DNA of 64,000 nucleotides, taken from Neopestalotiopsis rosae (lineage: Eukaryota > Ascomycota > Sordariomycetes > Amphisphaeriales > Sporocadaceae). The translations under genes and the position numbers were made by a program. Numbering within the stretch: the stretch's first letter is position 1; the number at the start of each line of letters is the position of its first letter. A model generated the notes under the pieces. The model saw only the letters and a program-made list of their open reading frames with translations, did not search any database and was not told the DNA's origin. The stretch covers positions 1,364,001 through 1,428,000 of the forward strand of contig JALGAS010000007.1 in assembly GCA_023078685.1 (NCBI GenBank), read 5' to 3'. Below are positions 21,861 through 33,764 of the stretch, one piece after another.

Positions 21861-24838
21861 TTAATACACAAACCACTGCTGGCTCAGCGGCAGCGTCTCA
21901 GCGGGCTCGGCCTCGCACACCATGCCGTCGGCCTCGACCGTGTACTTTTCCGGGTCCACGCGCATCTTGGGCATCACGTCGTTGAACTTCATGTCGCGCT
22001 TGCTAATATTGCGGCAGTTGCGTACGGCCTCGACGCGCTTGCGCAGGCCGTAGCCCGCCACGGTGCCCGTGGAAATGGAGGCCTGCGACACAAAGAGCAC
22101 GCTCGTCCGCGGGACCATTGGCGCGAACATGGGCCGGGCAATGATGGGCTGGACCGTGGGAATGGAAGCGTTGGGGTCGCCCTGGAAGAGTTCAATGTCA
22201 GTATAATAGTTTTGTATAATACGGCCTCTTTCATTGTTTTCACGGATCGTTCAACAAGGAAAGGAGAAAACTCACCATCTGAGCATACGCAATCAAACCA
22301 CTCTTAACAACCAGGCTGGGCTTTGCGCCGAACCAAGCAGGATCCCAGACGACCAGGTCGGCCAGTCTGCCCACTTCGACACTTCCGATCAGGTGTCCCA
22401 TACCCTGCGCGATGGCAGGGTTGACGGTATACTTGCTAATGTAACGCTTGACTCTAAAGTTGTCGGCATCGGTGCCCTCGTCCTCCTTAAGCGTGCCACG
22501 CTGGATCTTGTTCTTGTGTGCCGTGTTCCACGTCCGCAGAATCACCTCGCCGCAACGGCCCATGGCCTGCGAGTCCGAGGACATCATGCTGATGGCGCCG
22601 AGATCGTGGAGTACGTCCTCGGCGGCAATGGTCTCGGCGCGGATACGAGACTCGGCAAAGGCAACATCTTCAGGAATGTTCTTTGACAGGTGGTGGCACA
22701 CCATCAACATGTCCAAGTGCTCATCCAGCGTGTTGCGGGTATACGGCCTTGTAGGGTTGGTCGAGGAAGGCAGCACGTTTGGATGTTCAACAACGCTGAT
22801 AATGTCTGGAGCATGGCCGCCACCAGCGCCTTCAGTGTGATAGGTATGGATGACACGGTTCTTGAAGGCACCAATGGTGGACTCAACATATCCGGACTCA
22901 TTGAGGGTATCCGTGTGAATAAGACACTGCACGTCAAGCTCGTCACAGACCGACAAGCACGAATCAATGGCGGCGGGAGTGCTTCCCCAGTCCTCGTGCA
23001 GCTTGAGACCACAAGCGCCTGCAACGACTTGTTCGCGGAGCGCTTCTGGGGCACTGTCGTTGCCCTTGCCAGTGATACCTATGTTGAGTGGGAGCTGGTC
23101 ACAGGCTATCAACATGTCCCGAGTATAGTTTGCTCCTGGAGTGCAAGTCGTTGCACTTGTACCAGCGCTAGTGATTGTTAGCATCGCCTCTGTCAAGGAA
23201 CATGCATGAACGGGGAAACCAACCTAGGCCCTACACCGCCGCCAAGCATGGTTGTTATACCACTCGCGACTGACTCGTAGGCCTGTTGAGGACAAATGAA
23301 GTGAATGTGCGTGTCCAGTCCTCCAGCAGTAATAATCTTGCCTTCGCCAGCAATTACGTCGGTGCAGCTGCCTACAATCATACCCTCTGTGACACCGTCC
23401 ATGACATCTGGGTTGCCAGCTTTGCCAATGCCTACAATGAAACCGTTTTTCACGCCAATGTCGGCCTTGTATATGCCAGTATAATCGACGATGAGAGCAT
23501 TCGTCACAACCATGTCCAGCGTGATCTTATCTGATCTGCCAGTGGCTTGACCCATTCCTTCGCGAAGCGTCTTGCCACCTCCAAACTTGCATTCGTCGCC
23601 GTACGATGTGAGATCCTTCTCAACCTTGATCCAAAGATCTGTGCTGCCCAGTCTAATACGGTCACCAGTGGTAGGGCCAAACATGGTTACATAGGCGCTG
23701 CGGTCGAGGGCGAAAGCGCTGATGGATGCCATATCGCCCACTGGCTCGGGTGCGTGCGCAAAGCCCGCGGTCTGCAACTTGGTAATGATCTCATCAGCCC
23801 TTGAGAGGTCGACCTGACCAGTGGCGAGATGGTTTCCACCTCGGATGACCTTGTTGCCGGCAATCTCAACCAGCGTCACCGTCTTTGTATCGCCGGGCTC
23901 AAAGCGGACCGATGTGCCGGCGGGAATATCGAGACGGAAGCCGTACGCCTGCTTGCGATCAAACTCCAGCAGCGGATTCGTCTCGATAAAGTGGTAGTGG
24001 CTGCCGACCTGAATCGGCCGGTCACCCTTGCTCGTCACGCGCAGCCGCACCCGTCGACGGCCCTCATTGAGAACAACCTTGCCCTTGACGGCGATGACGG
24101 CACCCGGTTGCTTGGAACCTTCGTACGCCGCAGCCTCGGTGGGCGGGAAAATATCCTGATCCGGGATGGGCAGGAAGGAGCCGTACAGGGCTCGTGCCAG
24201 ATCTCCGTCCTCGGTGGCAATGGGGTTGTGAACCGTGACGAGATAAGTGCCTGTGGGAAACGTGCCCTCAACCTGGATTTCATGCAGGGTCGACGGCACA
24301 GAGGACTGGACATGGCGCCGGCCCAGCATGGTCGAGCCCAGGTTCATGAGATCCGCAACTGTGTGAGCGCCATCACGGATGAGCTCTTGTAGGTTGTTGG
24401 CAATGAGTGCCTAATTGTCCAAATCACATGTAAGTAAGTGTATTACACCAACACGGAATATCTCCTGCACTGTAGTAGTAGTAGCGCTTGGTCCGATGAG
24501 GTTGTAGACCCAGACATGATGAGTATAGCACGTGGGACAATGGAGGATTATATCTTACAGTAGCTTCCGAGTGGTTGAGCTTGACACCCCTGGCCAGCCT
24601 CTTCTGAGCCTGGAAGCCAAGTTGTGAAATGACGAGCTTGTCAAGCTGTTTGGGTGCAGCGGCACTTGAAGTTAGCCAAGAGTCAAGACCTGGGTCGTGG
24701 GTTTCTCGTGTGTCATGGAAATGCAAGGGCACACATCAATTGGCATGGAAGTGTCAATGGGTGTTATCCTCCGCCTGCCGACAGCGAACGAATGAAATGG
24801 GCGAGAGTAGAACGAACCTCCTTTGGCACGAGATGCAT
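21861..24838 (-). CDS. ure1: Urease, single-chain gamma-beta-alpha fusion
   Basis: Five exons encode 835 aa: 24818-24838 (only 7 codons, MHLVPKE), 24559-24645, 23224-24410, 22276-23167 and 21861-22181. Introns are 172, 148, 56 and 94 bp. All junctions restore conserved urease sequence, for example [17 protein letters not shown]. The order is the usual eukaryotic fusion: gamma part ([20 protein letters not shown]), beta part ([17 protein letters not shown]), then the alpha catalytic part. Nickel and catalytic residues are in place: HIHF (two His), GLKLHEDWG (the Lys that is carbamylated), [30 protein letters not shown] and SSDSQAMGR (Asp). The enzyme hydrolyses urea to ammonia and carbamate in the cytosol and needs UreD/F/G-type accessory proteins to load nickel; none is encoded here. 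The third intron has an unusual GTTGGT donor and the first a GTTCGT donor. Confidence 0.97.
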
Positions 24839-25477
24839 CTTGGCACTGTGACTCGCCCTACGAGCTCAATTACGGGGGGTAGATTTGGACGAGCTGATGG
24901 CGAGTACTTCAGATCATCACCATATCAAGAGGAGAATAGGTTATCTTGAGCACACTTTCTTTTTTCTGCCCTTTATCAACCAAGATCAGATCCAGACCCC
25001 AGCACCCAGCCCGCGTCTTTGGGATCTTCGCCGTTCGCCGGCTTGCGTGGGGCTCCGCTTGTTGACTGGCTACTTGGGTACCTTCCCCTTCTTCCATGCT
25101 TCTTACCCCGCAACTCTACAAGCGATCAATTGATACGGGGCATGCATCCATCAAATCCATACATGCATGATACTTTGTGGTTACATACCTACAAAGTCTA
25201 CAAGTCTGTTGCTACACGAGACAGGTTCACTATAAGTCATTAATCAGTGTTTATCATACTTTATCAAAACATCAAAATGCTGCCTTTTATTCTACTCACT
25301 ACCTAGTAGAATTGTTTAGGAGCATGTATCCTCATGTAAGTCTGATCAAGTCAATAATGAGGTTTGTGCCGGCTTAAATCTCAGAGCATCCCGTCTTTCA
25401 ACGCCAAACGCCAGTTTGTGGTATCATTGTACTTCGTATCAAAGCCATTCTCCTTCACATATAATCAGTGAGTGAGA
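24839..25477. other. Intergenic, urease promoter side
   Basis: About 0.64 kb between the urease start and the 3' end of ada3. It is AT-rich at 25190-25400. No coding, RNA or repeat signal was found. Confidence 0.5.
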
Positions 25478-27747
25478 CTATTCTTCCTCGACATCCTCGT
25501 CCCAGTTTTGGCGCTCGACCTTTACGAGCGGCTGCATTACTTCGGGTTTGAATATGGAACTTCCTGGGTCCGTTGCTCGAGGCACCTTGCCCAGATTTGG
25601 GTCATCAAACACCGTACCAATACTGTCGATCCACCGCCGGCGACGCTCCATCAGTGTCTTGGCCACATCGCCAATGCCGGGCCGTGCCATACCAGCAGCT
25701 CCGCCACCAGCGGCCTGGTTGCCTCCACCCGCACCTCCAGGTCGCTTGTTTTTCTTGGACTTGCCCAGGGTGCGCGTCCTCTTAAGATAGGCGCCTTGGA
25801 CTTGACTGTCGAGATCCTCGAGAATGGTTTGATATTCTTGGTGTGCCATGCGTTCCTTGACGAGATCTGTCAGCCGAGACTTGCGAGCACCATTGATGAG
25901 GATCTGGTCGCGGAGGCGATCTTGTAGCAGCCGAAGTCGTGCTGACACTTCATCGTCATAATGCCCGTCATAATCTCCATCGAACCCCTCCTCAGGTAGG
26001 AAGCCGATATGGCGAAGCTCCTGCTTGATTCTCTCGTCAACCTGAGTGTAGTCCAGTTTTGGGTGCGTCGCCTTTTTCCACGCCTCACTGCTTGACTCTG
26101 GCATGCAAGAGGCAGCCGGTAAGCTCTTGCCATCTTCCTCAGTCACTCCATTAGCGTCGCCATTTGTTTCAGTCTTGACCTCGGCATCGCCATTGATGCC
26201 GTTAACCATGGGCTTGTCCTCGGAGGGCTGAGCACGTGCCTCTGGACGCATAGCCTGTAGCAGTCTCGAGAGAATGGGGCCGACAGAGAGCTTATCAGTC
26301 TCGGCCACATCGTCATCCATGTGGTCAATATTGCCTCTGGATTGATTCGGTGGAAGTCTGTCGCGGCCGGGTGGGGTTGTATCCATGGACGTGGCACCGT
26401 CTTCCTCTGCCCAGATTTCGGTGTAGTGACGCTTGCCTCGCTTGGGCATATTAAAGGGTGCTATGCGATCGCCGCGTTCTCTCAGGAAAGCCAGATCTTC
26501 TTCATTGAAAGGTCTGAAGTAGGGTTCGGTGTAGGTCGCAAAGGTACTAGCCGCGATCTGGTTTGACGCCTTGCCGCTGCTGAAATCCTGGTCTGGCGGG
26601 TCGCCGGCAATGAGGTCGGCAAGATCTGACTCTGGATACACCGCAACACTATAAATTTCTCGGCGCTGATCGGGCGTCATTTCGGGCGTGACTTCGCGAA
26701 TTTCGTAGACGGTCGGATCTGGGAATGTGGAAGGGTCTTCACCAAACGTCTGGAACTGCGGCGCCTCCCGCCTGGGGGGTGCGCCTTCGTCTTCAGAGCT
26801 TTCTTCCTCTTCCTCAGCCTCCGCTTCGGCCTCGGCCTTCTCCTTGGTCTTGGGCTTTTCGTCTACGTCCATTGGGCCTGGTGTTTCCTTAGCGACCGGT
26901 GATAGGGAAGAGCTTGCCGAATCGTTGTCTCGTGAGTGTTTGCGGGGTTTGCTGTTCGGATCGCGCGAGGGCGATGATCGCTCTAAAAATGACATGATTA
27001 GACCATAGCTGATGATATTTCAATGGACGTTTTGATGAAATCAGTCGGTCAGGTGACTGGGCAGGGGGTTGCTCGGTTGTCAAGATTGTTCTGTTGTCGC
27101 GACAGTCGCGCAGTCTGTGGAGGGGCAGTGTTGCCAACGTTTGTAGGTGCTTGACTACCTATGGAAGCCAAAAACGTTGACGAAACTGCAGTGGGAATTG
27201 AAATGGGCCGGGGCCGAATGAACGGGAAAGGGGCATGGCCGTTTGACGATACTCGTAGAGTTCTTCACTTACCAACTTTGGTGTCCTGAGGAGCAAGGCT
27301 ATCAGTCGCCTTTCTCTTCTTCTTGTTTGCCTTTTTCTCGTCGTCGTCGCGGCGCGGTTTTTCGTCTTCCCTTCCAGTAGATGACATGTCCTCGAAATGC
27401 ATTTTGCTTCGCTCGCCAGCCACCAGTCGCATGCCGCGGTCGCAATACGAACCTCGACCTTCGATTATGTCATGTATCTTGTTCAAGCGAGCAATCAAGC
27501 CATCAAGGCTCTTGGAATCTGGTATATTGGCATTTGAGGCGCCGGAGTCGTTGAGATCCTCGTAAGTGATGGAAGGCAGCGATTCGAACTTGAGATCCTT
27601 GATAAAATCGGTTTCAATGGTGTCGCCCTGGGGTAGGCCAGCAAGTCCGGGAGGAGGAGCGGCATTCGGGGTAGTGTTGCGACTGCGTTGTCGAACGACA
27701 CCGGAACCCTTCTTGCCTGTGCCTTTCTGACTGGGTGCTGGCGGCAT
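25478..27747 (-). CDS. ada3: SAGA histone-acetyltransferase subunit Ada3/Ngg1
   Basis: Two exons (27273-27747 and 25478-26982) encode 659 aa. The 290-bp intron joins KVG..AG so that the product reads [16 protein letters not shown]. The conserved Ada3 domain is at about residues 465-585 ([20 protein letters not shown], then [19 protein letters not shown], then [10 protein letters not shown] and [16 protein letters not shown]). The N-terminal half is low complexity, with basic ([10 protein letters not shown]) and strongly acidic ([18 protein letters not shown]) runs. Ada3 links Gcn5 and Ada2 in the HAT module of SAGA/ADA and adjusts which histone lysines are acetylated; the protein acts in the nucleus as a transcription co-activator. 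The length fits filamentous fungal homologues. Another role is unlikely given the C-terminal domain. Confidence 0.88.
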
Positions 27748-29809
27748 AATGTTGGCGCTGCAACAGTTCTCTCGGAACTGTGCTCGGCGATTGTGATATC
27801 GTGATTGATGGTGGAATGAGCTGCAAATACGTGCGCCTTACGGGGGTTGAATGGACGTTGAGGATGATGTCGCGACTGGGCCGCGACCGACGGAGCTTAA
27901 CATGACGCACGTGCCATGTTGTGGAGTGACAGGGGTTCAATGCTCCATGTCCAATGTTGCCTAGGGAGGCACGGTACGTACTCCTCTGCCTTACACATAG
28001 CACAGCACCGCCTATGAGCTACATTTTATAAATTCATGTTTACTTTTTGGAGATGATTCTGTAAAACGAATCATCAAATCTGTGTCGTCTCAGAAGAAAT
28101 ATTCTGTCGACTTACTCTAAAAACGTGTTTGCAGACATGGCAACCTTCTCACCTTGGCTAAGAAACCAAGTGTTCATCAACACACTGTAGGTGGTATTCA
28201 TTGTCAGAGTCCCCATGTAGGTTTCAAGGACGCAAGCTCACACATACTGCTTTAAAGACACAGGGTCTGAACAATCAGGCTTCGATGCTAAACACTGATT
28301 TGGTAGACGTCGAGACCAAGGTCAAATAACGCGATGACTCTATCTCTCTCAAAGAACATGATAGTGTTTGACTCTCCCAGATATCTTTCACATTCTTTTC
28401 ACAATTTCGTCTTTGCCATGAAATAGCACCAACTTGAAGAATAAAATGCTCATTGAGTCAAGCAAGTCCAACTTCATCCTATAATAGCAAAAGGCGATTC
28501 GGTTGGTAAATATGGAGCATTCCATAGTTGGCTATGACATAAATAGCATACAGGCCCAAACATAACAGTTTCGCTGGTTGGTTCAATTGCAAACACATAT
28601 CAATAATATCAGTTGGATAAAATGGTGTGTCCCAGGCCAGCAGATAGTATTTATCTGACGTTCAATGACCGTCACGGCTGCCTTGTATACTGGTCTAATC
28701 TAGGTATGACAGACGGGTCCCGTCCACGCGTAATATGGAAGCTTGCTTTTGGCGTAGTGCCCAACGGCGAAATGGTATGTAGTCGAGTATCGAACTCAGC
28801 ACTTTGTGCACGCCACCAAGATGATCTACAATGAACAAACATTTGCCATGTGAGAAGAAATCGTCATGGTATGACTTGTTATCTTTTTACTCATTGTCTT
28901 TCCGCCGGAATCTCAACACAAATACAATATCAAAGAGGGGTCAACGTTTTGATCTGCATGCTGCAAGTCATCTATCCCAGTCTCCGCCATCCTTGATGGT
29001 CCCTTTGATACAACACACTTTTTACCGATCTATGTTGGGCAACTAAGTCGGCAATTCACGCTTGAAGACGATCAATGGCGAACAAGCGTCTCTTGCCATC
29101 GCGTACATTTTGCGCGTGTCGAGAGGCGGGCAAAGTGCAACACAAATAATGTGCCATTAGCGCACGTGGGTTCTTCCAAAGAGTCCTGGCGAACGAGAAG
29201 CAAGTATACAGTAAAGCAAGTCTGAATAGCAGCAGCTCTAAAAGTCGCTGGTGGTTCGTTGTATCCCAGAGGCTCTAGCTCGTGGTCGAAATGATTGGCT
29301 GAGAGGACCCATTGATCCAGACATGCATGTGCAGTTTATAGTGAACTATAGTGGGGTCTAAGAGCTTGAGAGCTGGTGGGGTTTGTTGAAACTCAGGGTC
29401 CATCTGGTGAAGATCAACACCCCCGGTACGACACAGACGACCATTCATGGAGGCACGCACTGCCGCCATTGAGATCAATCCGAGTTATGCACCGTTCGAG
29501 TCTCGCCAAACTTGGCGGTTGGGTTCGAGCCAGTAGACACGACCGGAAAGTCACGGTGCCCATGCTTAGAGAACAAAGGTGGCGTGACTAAGGTAGGTAG
29601 GTAGGTAGGTAAGTAGGTACATACGTAGGTCGAGAGGTCAAGAGGTAGGAAGGATGTTTGGGATCATATATGGCCTGAAGACCGCTGTCCAAACTCTCTC
29701 TCTGATTCTTGCTTGTCTATCAACTATTCTTTTTGCTGCTCTTTTCAACCAAAAGCTCGGCTTGCTTCAACACTTTGCTCTCTCTGCTCTGTTGCAATGA
29801 GAGAATACC
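27748..29809. other. Divergent intergenic region between ada3 and the DGTS synthase gene, 2.1 kb
   Basis: This should contain both divergent promoters. Toward the right it has a GTAG tetranucleotide repeat (29591-29619), a CT-rich leader (29690-29790) and a CACGTG at 29163-29168. A small upstream reading frame overlaps the DGTS synthase start. Frames of up to 129 codons have no recognisable content. Confidence 0.5.
29591..29619. repeat. GTAG/TAGG tetranucleotide repeat in the DGTS synthase promoter
   Basis: About seven GTAG-type units with one variant (AAGTAGGTAC), roughly 190-220 bases upstream of the start codon. Related TAGGTAGGTA motifs occur in other intergenic regions of the window (about 18662, 18725 and 16686). 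Confidence 0.8.
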
Positions 29810-29829
29810 ATGGCTTCTCTTGGTGGTAA
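29797..29829 (+). promoter_or_regulatory. Upstream ORF overlapping the DGTS synthase start codon
   Basis: An ATG 13 bases before the main start opens a 10-codon frame (MREYHGFSWW) in the +1 phase, whose stop lies 20 bases into the main coding sequence. If the transcript starts upstream of 29797, ribosomes using this ATG would bypass the main start. That would lower translation or make it depend on leaky scanning. Confidence 0.5.
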
Positions 29830-32430
29830 CGTCTTGCCATCTCTGGCCCCCCAAACCAAAATCTACCTATCTGGAGTAACCATTGTGCTTTTCGTAAGCG
29901 CATGCTTTTCCACCCTCATCAAGAGGACCCAAAAGCCCGTAGAGAATCCTGGCATGCTCCGGGCTCTATGGCTCTTCGTATACTCCTGCTTCCTCAAGCC
30001 GCACAGCGGCGACGCCAAGGGAAACCAACAGGATGCCCTCGAGAGTTTCTACAAGAACCAAGCTGGAGCTTATGACGCCACCAGAGGCGCCCTGCTCAAG
30101 GGCCGCGAAGACATGCTCGCCCTCGCCGCAGCTCAGCTCGAGCATAGAGCAACCATGAGTAACAAGTCTGTCGAGAAGAGAAGAATCTGGGTTGATGTAA
30201 GTCCTCGCTCGCACAATGCGTCAAATTGAAATATTAACACAACTTAGGTCGGTGGTGGAACTGGCTTCAACATTGAGGCAATGGGAAAGTTTGTCGACGT
30301 CCCCAGCTTCTTCTCCAGCGTATACCTCGTGGACTTCTCTCCATCGCTCTGCGAGGTTGCGCGGAAGCGTTTCGCTCGCCTTGGCTGGAATAATGTCAAG
30401 GTCGTCTGCCAAGACGCTCGCAAGTTCCGTCTCGAGGATCATGAGCCGAGCCACATGCAAGGTAACGCCCCGAGCTCGCCATACATGGGCTACTTTTCCC
30501 AAAAGCGCCCCGAGCACGGCGGCGTCGATCTGATCACCATGTCCTACAGCTTATCCATGATTGTAAGTCATATCGGCCAAATACGAAGATCGTGACTGAC
30601 CCTCCATAGCCTGACTATTACTCCGTTGTCGATGCTCTCCCATCACTGCTGGCACCCAACGGTATCGTCGGTGTTGTCGACTTTTACGTGCAGTCTGAAG
30701 TTGATGTGAGCTTCAGAAACTACACGGGCGGCTTGGTCAACCGCCACACCAATTTCCTGCAACGAACCTTCTGGCGTGCATGGTTTGACATTGACAGAGT
30801 CGCTCTTGAGCCTGGCCGCAGGGACTTTCTCGAGTACCGTTTCGGTACCGTGCTCAATGTCAACAGTCGAAACTATGCTCTCGGTGCCATTCCCTACTAT
30901 ATCTGGCTCGGCTGCCACAAGCGACCCATGTCGTCTGCGCTTCCCCATGAGATTGTAGAAAAGGTCAACGCATTGGTCACGGAATCGCCATATCTCCATC
31001 CGAAGAACCACACCAATGCTCTGTCTCGTGCCGTTGAGAGAGCTGCACCCGAGCTCCGTTCCAAGGCCTTCGATGCTGCCGTCGTGAACCTCTCTGCCGA
31101 CCTGCCCCTGCCGTCGTTCTTCTACCAGAACCACCACTGGCGGATTTACTATGATGATCAGCTCAAGAAGCACACTCAGTTCAACGACGAGTACATTTAC
31201 GCGTTCACCTGGGAAGATACCCGTGTCGACGAGAGAATCTTGAAGCTCAAGTCTGATGATGTTGTTCTGGCCATTTGCAGCGCAGGCGACAATATCCTGT
31301 CATACGCTCTCCAAAGTCCTGCCAGAATCCATGCCGTCGATCTGAACCCCACGCAATGTCACCTCTTGGAGCTCAAGGTTGCTGCATATTCATCGTTGCC
31401 TTATGAGGACTTTTGGAAGATTTTCGGCGAAGGCAAGCACCCCGAGTTCCGCTCGCTTCTTATCTCCAAGATGTCGCCCCATCTGTCCAGCCGCGCATTT
31501 CAGTACTGGCTTAACAACCACCATATCTTTACCAAGTCCAAGGCGGGTCTCTATGATACTGGTGGTTCAAAGCACGGCATCCGTATCTTCCGTTGGATCA
31601 CCCGGGTCTTTGGTTGCCGAGGTGCCGTCAAGGACCTTCTTGAAGCAAAGACGCTCAATGAGCAGCGTGAGATCTGGCGCAACAGGATTCGACCCGCCCT
31701 CCTTTCGCGTTTGGTGTCCAAGTTTGTCGTCAGTCAAGAGTCCTTCCTTTGGAGTGCTCTAGGAGTCCCCAAGAACCAGTTGGCCATAATTGAAGAGGAT
31801 CACGCCCGGTCTGATGCCGTCTGCGGACCCAACCCGACCGCCCGCAACACGAGATCTCACGCCATCTGGGAGTACATGGTCAACACCCTGGACCCCATGG
31901 TCGAGTCCACCCACATCGCCGCCGACAACCCGTACTATTACGTCTGCATGGAGGGCAAGTTCTCCAAGCGCTGCCACCTCGACTACCTGTCCAAGCAGGC
32001 GCACGCGCGCCTGTCGCGCCCCGACGCGTTCGACGGCCTCCGCATCCATACGGACGAGATTGACGAGGTCATTGCCCGCATCGCCCCGGGGACGCTGACC
32101 GTGGCCGTGGTCATGGACAGCATGGACTGGTTCGACCCGGGCTCCAACGCCGCGGCCGCGCAGATCACCAAGCTCAACCGCGCGCTCAAGATGGGCGGCC
32201 GCGTCATGCTGCGCTCGGCCGGGCTCAAGCCGTGGTACATTAAGCAGTTCGAGGCCCACGGCTTCACGGCCAAGCGCCATGGCGCCCGCGAGGGCGGCGC
32301 CTGTATCGATCGCGTCAACATGTATGCGAGCTGCTGGATCATGACCAAGAACGAGAACCTGGCCCCGCCTACCCCGGGACCCGAGGCCGATGTCTATAGC
32401 GGCCCCGAGTTGACTGAGCTGGTTATCTGA
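29810..32430 (+). CDS. BTA1: Betaine lipid (DGTS) synthase, two-domain
   Basis: Three exons (29810-30196, 30248-30562, 30610-32430) encode 840 aa; introns are 51 and 47 bp. A hydrophobic segment near the N terminus (IYLSGVTIVLFVSACF) could anchor the protein to the ER. The first half is an S-adenosylmethionine methyltransferase (IWVDVGGGTGFNIEAMG at about residue 127, then DLITMSYSLSMIPDYYSVVD), matching BtaB. The second half, from about residue 430, is a BtaA-type DUF3419 domain (FTWEDTRVDERIL, AICSAGDNILSYAL, IHAVDLNPTQCHLLELK, NPYYYVCMEGKF, VVMDSMDWFDP, GGRVMLRSAG). BtaA transfers the aminocarboxypropyl group of SAM to diacylglycerol and BtaB trimethylates it to DGTS, a phosphorus-free membrane lipid. 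In fungi and algae, DGTS typically replaces phosphatidylcholine when phosphate is scarce. A short upstream frame overlaps the start codon. Confidence 0.93.
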
Positions 32431-33764
32431 TGACGTTAGTATGGATGTGAAATGAATTCTTGTGTGGTGCATTGGGATAATCAAACGTACACATTTTACT
32501 ATATTCCTAGTTATCTACTAAATTGACAACACATGGCAATACAATATACCGTTCAAACTCCTATATCTATAGGTGGCTTGCCCAGCTAGCAAATTGATTG
32601 GCCTGGATTTCTATTGCACGTATGATTTCACCGTGAGATGACCAAATTGTTCAGTAACAGGGAGAAAAGTTCCAACAATTCCTTTTGTCAATTTCCTGTA
32701 AGAGATATTAAAGTGGCTGATGCACATTGCTTCACGTGATGCAAGCGCTGCCTCTTGTCGTGAAGTAAACTGGGACCATATTGACGAATATTGAATTATA
32801 CTCTGCAACTTTCCTGTCTTGACAAAAATTCTTGGCAGGTTTGCGTACATGGGTCGGCACAGTTGCACTGCAGCATAGCAAACAAAAACAAAGGCAAACA
32901 GGCTGAGACTGATATATGCACTACTTAGTTATTTTAACTAATCTAAATTCTTCAGTCTTCCGTCTCTGTTCTTCCAAGTAAATATCGAGGCTCCCTGATC
33001 TCTAAGCCACGCTGCATTTCTTCCCAGTCAATGCGTCTGGTGTATGATAATAAAAAGAGTTGTGTGTACAAGTGACTATACAATATTGTCTGTGCCTCTG
33101 ATTGATCCGCTATTTACTGGTACGTATGTAGGTGCCCTGTACATGTACTACAAGGTAGCATTAGCACTACTTTATCTACCTGACGTAACTTTCGGATTCC
33201 GGCAGCGAGAGATGCAAGCAAACAAATGCAAAACATTTTGCTACTGCATAGTTTGGCATCCGCCTCACCTGGCCTTTGCTGGCGTCAATTAGTGCGTTCC
33301 TTCACCATTGGCAGGCGGATCGAGGGATCTAAGATTCTAAGCTGTGCCGCTCAGAGATGTGAGCTATCGGTACAGAAATGGAGACTTTCCTGCATAATTC
33401 TGGTGCCTAAAAGATTGCCAAGACTAATTTTCAGGAGGTCGAATAGCAAATAGATATATATTTATGATCCAAGCGGCTGCTGAGACAGAACCGGTCATGT
33501 TTCTTTCTTTTTCCTCCTCTGATTTGACAGTCTGACGTTTGCCGTGCCATACGCACCTTCTTCCTACGTTACCACGTCTGACGTCACGGCCGATGCGGGA
33601 GACAAAAGCATTCCGTGTCCTCTCATCTCGACAAACATCCCTTTACAATAGAATTGAGTGCCATGGGAGCGACGAGTGTTTGAAGAAATTAAATCACAGT
33701 CAGACCTTTCGAGGAGGAAACCGATTGCGCGCAAGTCAGCCAACGGCAAATCATTACTAGGACA
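32431..33764. other. Intergenic, 1.3 kb
   Basis: AT-rich sequence between the DGTS synthase and the DUF726 gene, both on the plus strand. It holds the 3' flank of the first and the promoter of the second. No coding, RNA or repeat structure that I can support. Confidence 0.5.

Noticed and set aside
28780..28830. GAGTTCGATACTC on the minus strand, like a tRNA T arm
   Set aside because: A short stem-loop forms, but no matching acceptor, D or anticodon arms were found.
29163..29168. CACGTG upstream of the DGTS synthase as a phosphate-regulator site
   Set aside because: CACGTG occurs at many other places in the window, including inside genes, so this copy carries little weight.
31759..32484. A 241-codon antisense frame at the end of the DGTS synthase gene
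   Set aside because: Composition shadow of the GC-rich 3' third of BTA1.
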